Positions 5,654 through 6,497 of a stretch of 6,497 nucleotides of DNA are shown piece after piece. The notes beneath the pieces are model-generated. The model searched no databases and had not been told where the DNA came from. It saw only the letters and a program-made list of their open reading frames with translations. Source of the DNA: Acidobacteriaceae bacterium (GTDB lineage Bacteria > Acidobacteriota > Terriglobia > Terriglobales > Acidobacteriaceae); contig JASHYS010000444.1 in the NCBI GenBank assembly GCA_030042915.1, positions 1 through 6,497 on the forward strand. The letters are read 5' to 3'. Position numbers and translations under genes: made by a program. Within the stretch, counting starts at the first letter, position 1. Each line of letters opens with the position of its first letter.

Positions 5654-6497
5654 GCCGGACGACCTGGAAGAAATCATCGGCGACCAAAAAGAACACGACC
5701 GAGGCAGCCGTAATCGCGTGCATCGCGCCCGGTCCAAGCTGGTCGCTGAATGGCAGCGGCGCGGCCGAAAACACCATGGCCACCACGGCCAGTGCGAGCT
5801 TGACGATGCCAAGGACGAGATTGACTTCGGCCAGCTTGCCGGTGAAAGGCTTTCCCAGACGAAAACTCAGACCGAGGGCTGAGAGCGCGGAGCGATGTTC
5901 GATGAGCGCCAACAGCGGCGCAACTGCCAGCGTGGAACTGGCCAGCGCAAACGCGGCGAAGAAACCAAGCGAAAGAAAGATGGCCCAGATAAAGTAGCCC
6001 AAAAGCTCGGGCTCGCTACCGGCAGCAATGTGCGCGGCCGCGTTCCATCGCATGGAGCTGAGCCAACCCCAAACCGCGCAAGCGAACATGAGGAGCCACG
6101 CCCCCTGCAGCACCACGAGAGTGAAGGGACGAAAGGGAAGACGGCCTTGCATGCGGCGCAGCAGCAAACTGCGGCCCAGCGCAGAGAGAACGATCCAAAG
6201 GAGTGCAGCGGCTGGCAGCAGCCAGCGCGCCACGGCCAGCACATGCGGCTGGTAATACGAGGCCACGGCGGCAATCTGCGCGGCTGCGACCCAGGGATTG
6301 AGCGTGTCAATCGAAGTGAAACCGGAAGACTCAAGAGGATAGGCTGCGACAATCTGTTGCGCCTGGTTCCAGCAAATGAGAAGGACGGGGATGCCGAAGA
6401 GCCAACGCCACGCAATCTCAATGACGATGAGCGATGGGCGGCGAAAAACGTCGCTCATGTGCTCGACCAGTAATTGAGTTCCGCGCACCGGCGAGTG
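5571..6497 (-). CDS. Polytopic membrane protein of unknown function (5' end at or beyond window edge)
   Basis: The frame is open to the right edge. In-frame starts are a GTG at 6488 (305 residues) and an ATG at 6458 (295 residues). Neither has a convincing ribosome binding site, so the true start may lie outside. Numbering from 6488, hydrophobic segments lie at about 20-40, 86-106, 122-145, 162-196 (long, perhaps two helices), 222-243 and 256-276. That gives six or seven membrane spans. A soluble loop (about 42-80, with NPWVAAAQIAAVASYYQPH) separates the first two. The segment before the first helix (LLVEHMSDVFRRPSLIVIEIAW) looks amphipathic. The C-terminus is a short tail rich in Pro, Ala and Gln. 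No catalytic or transporter motif is apparent, so I assign no function. It is convergent with and overlaps the small two-helix protein gene. Confidence 0.85.
   Translation of the reverse strand, partial: HSPVRGTQLLVEHMSDVFRRPSLIVIEIAWRWLFGIPVLLICWNQAQQIVAAYPLESSGFTSIDTLNPWVAAAQIAAVASYYQPHVLAVARWLLPAAALLWIVLSALGRSLLLRRMQGRLPFRPFTLVVLQGAWLLMFACAVWGWLSSMRWNAAAHIAAGSEPELLGYFIWAIFLSLGFFAAFALASSTLAVAPLLALIEHRSALSALGLSFRLGKPFTGKLAEVNLVLGIVKLALAVVAMVFSAAPLPFSDQLGPGAMHAITAASVVFFLVADDFFQVVRLKAFAEFWQVYRGQMGARTEQPAAPQG

Noticed and set aside
5895..6473. Plus-strand frame of 192 codons opposite the polytopic membrane protein
   Set aside because: Rich in Arg, Gln, Glu and His with no domain pattern. The minus strand gives clear membrane helices in the same region, so this is a shadow.

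Overview
The window most likely comes from an acidobacterium (Acidobacteriota, perhaps Terriglobia/Acidobacteriales). This is inferred from style, not proven by a marker gene. The genes are GC-rich with strong G/C at third codon positions. There is a lipoprotein with a Cys-Gly-Gly-Gly-Ser start followed by a Cys-paired bacterial Ig-like domain, and an acpS next to an MCE protein. I see no mobile element, CRISPR array, rRNA or tRNA, and no clear horizontally acquired block.

Layout. (1) 1-621, + strand: the 3' part of recG, cut by the window edge. (2) 687-2441, - strand, convergent with recG: a secreted lipoprotein with an Ig-like domain and a TIM-barrel glycoside-hydrolase-like domain. Its start is fixed by a strong Shine-Dalgarno. 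(3) 2442-2899: a gene-free stretch of 458 bp with a near-perfect 20-bp palindrome, a possible operator for the lipoprotein gene, and a 7-bp hairpin at the end of the next gene. (4) 2900-3298, - strand: a small cytoplasmic protein of unknown function. (5) 3480-5653, + strand: acpS (holo-ACP synthase), an MCE/MlaD-family lipid-transport protein with five tandem 34-residue repeats, and a small two-helix membrane protein. The last two are close enough to be one transcription unit. (6) 5571-6497, - strand: a polytopic membrane protein that runs into the right edge and overlaps the preceding gene tail-to-tail by 83 bp.

How they fit together. recG is DNA repair and unrelated to the rest. acpS supplies active acyl carrier protein for lipid synthesis. 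The MCE protein would carry lipid across the periplasm, and the small membrane protein next to it is also envelope-associated. The middle of the window therefore reads as an envelope-lipid neighbourhood, although the MlaE permease and MlaF ATPase that an MCE protein normally works with are not here. No complete novel system is evident. The most interesting items are the repeat-bearing MCE protein with its unknown partner, the unassigned glycoside-hydrolase-like lipoprotein with its upstream palindrome, and the conserved-looking unknown protein beside acpS.
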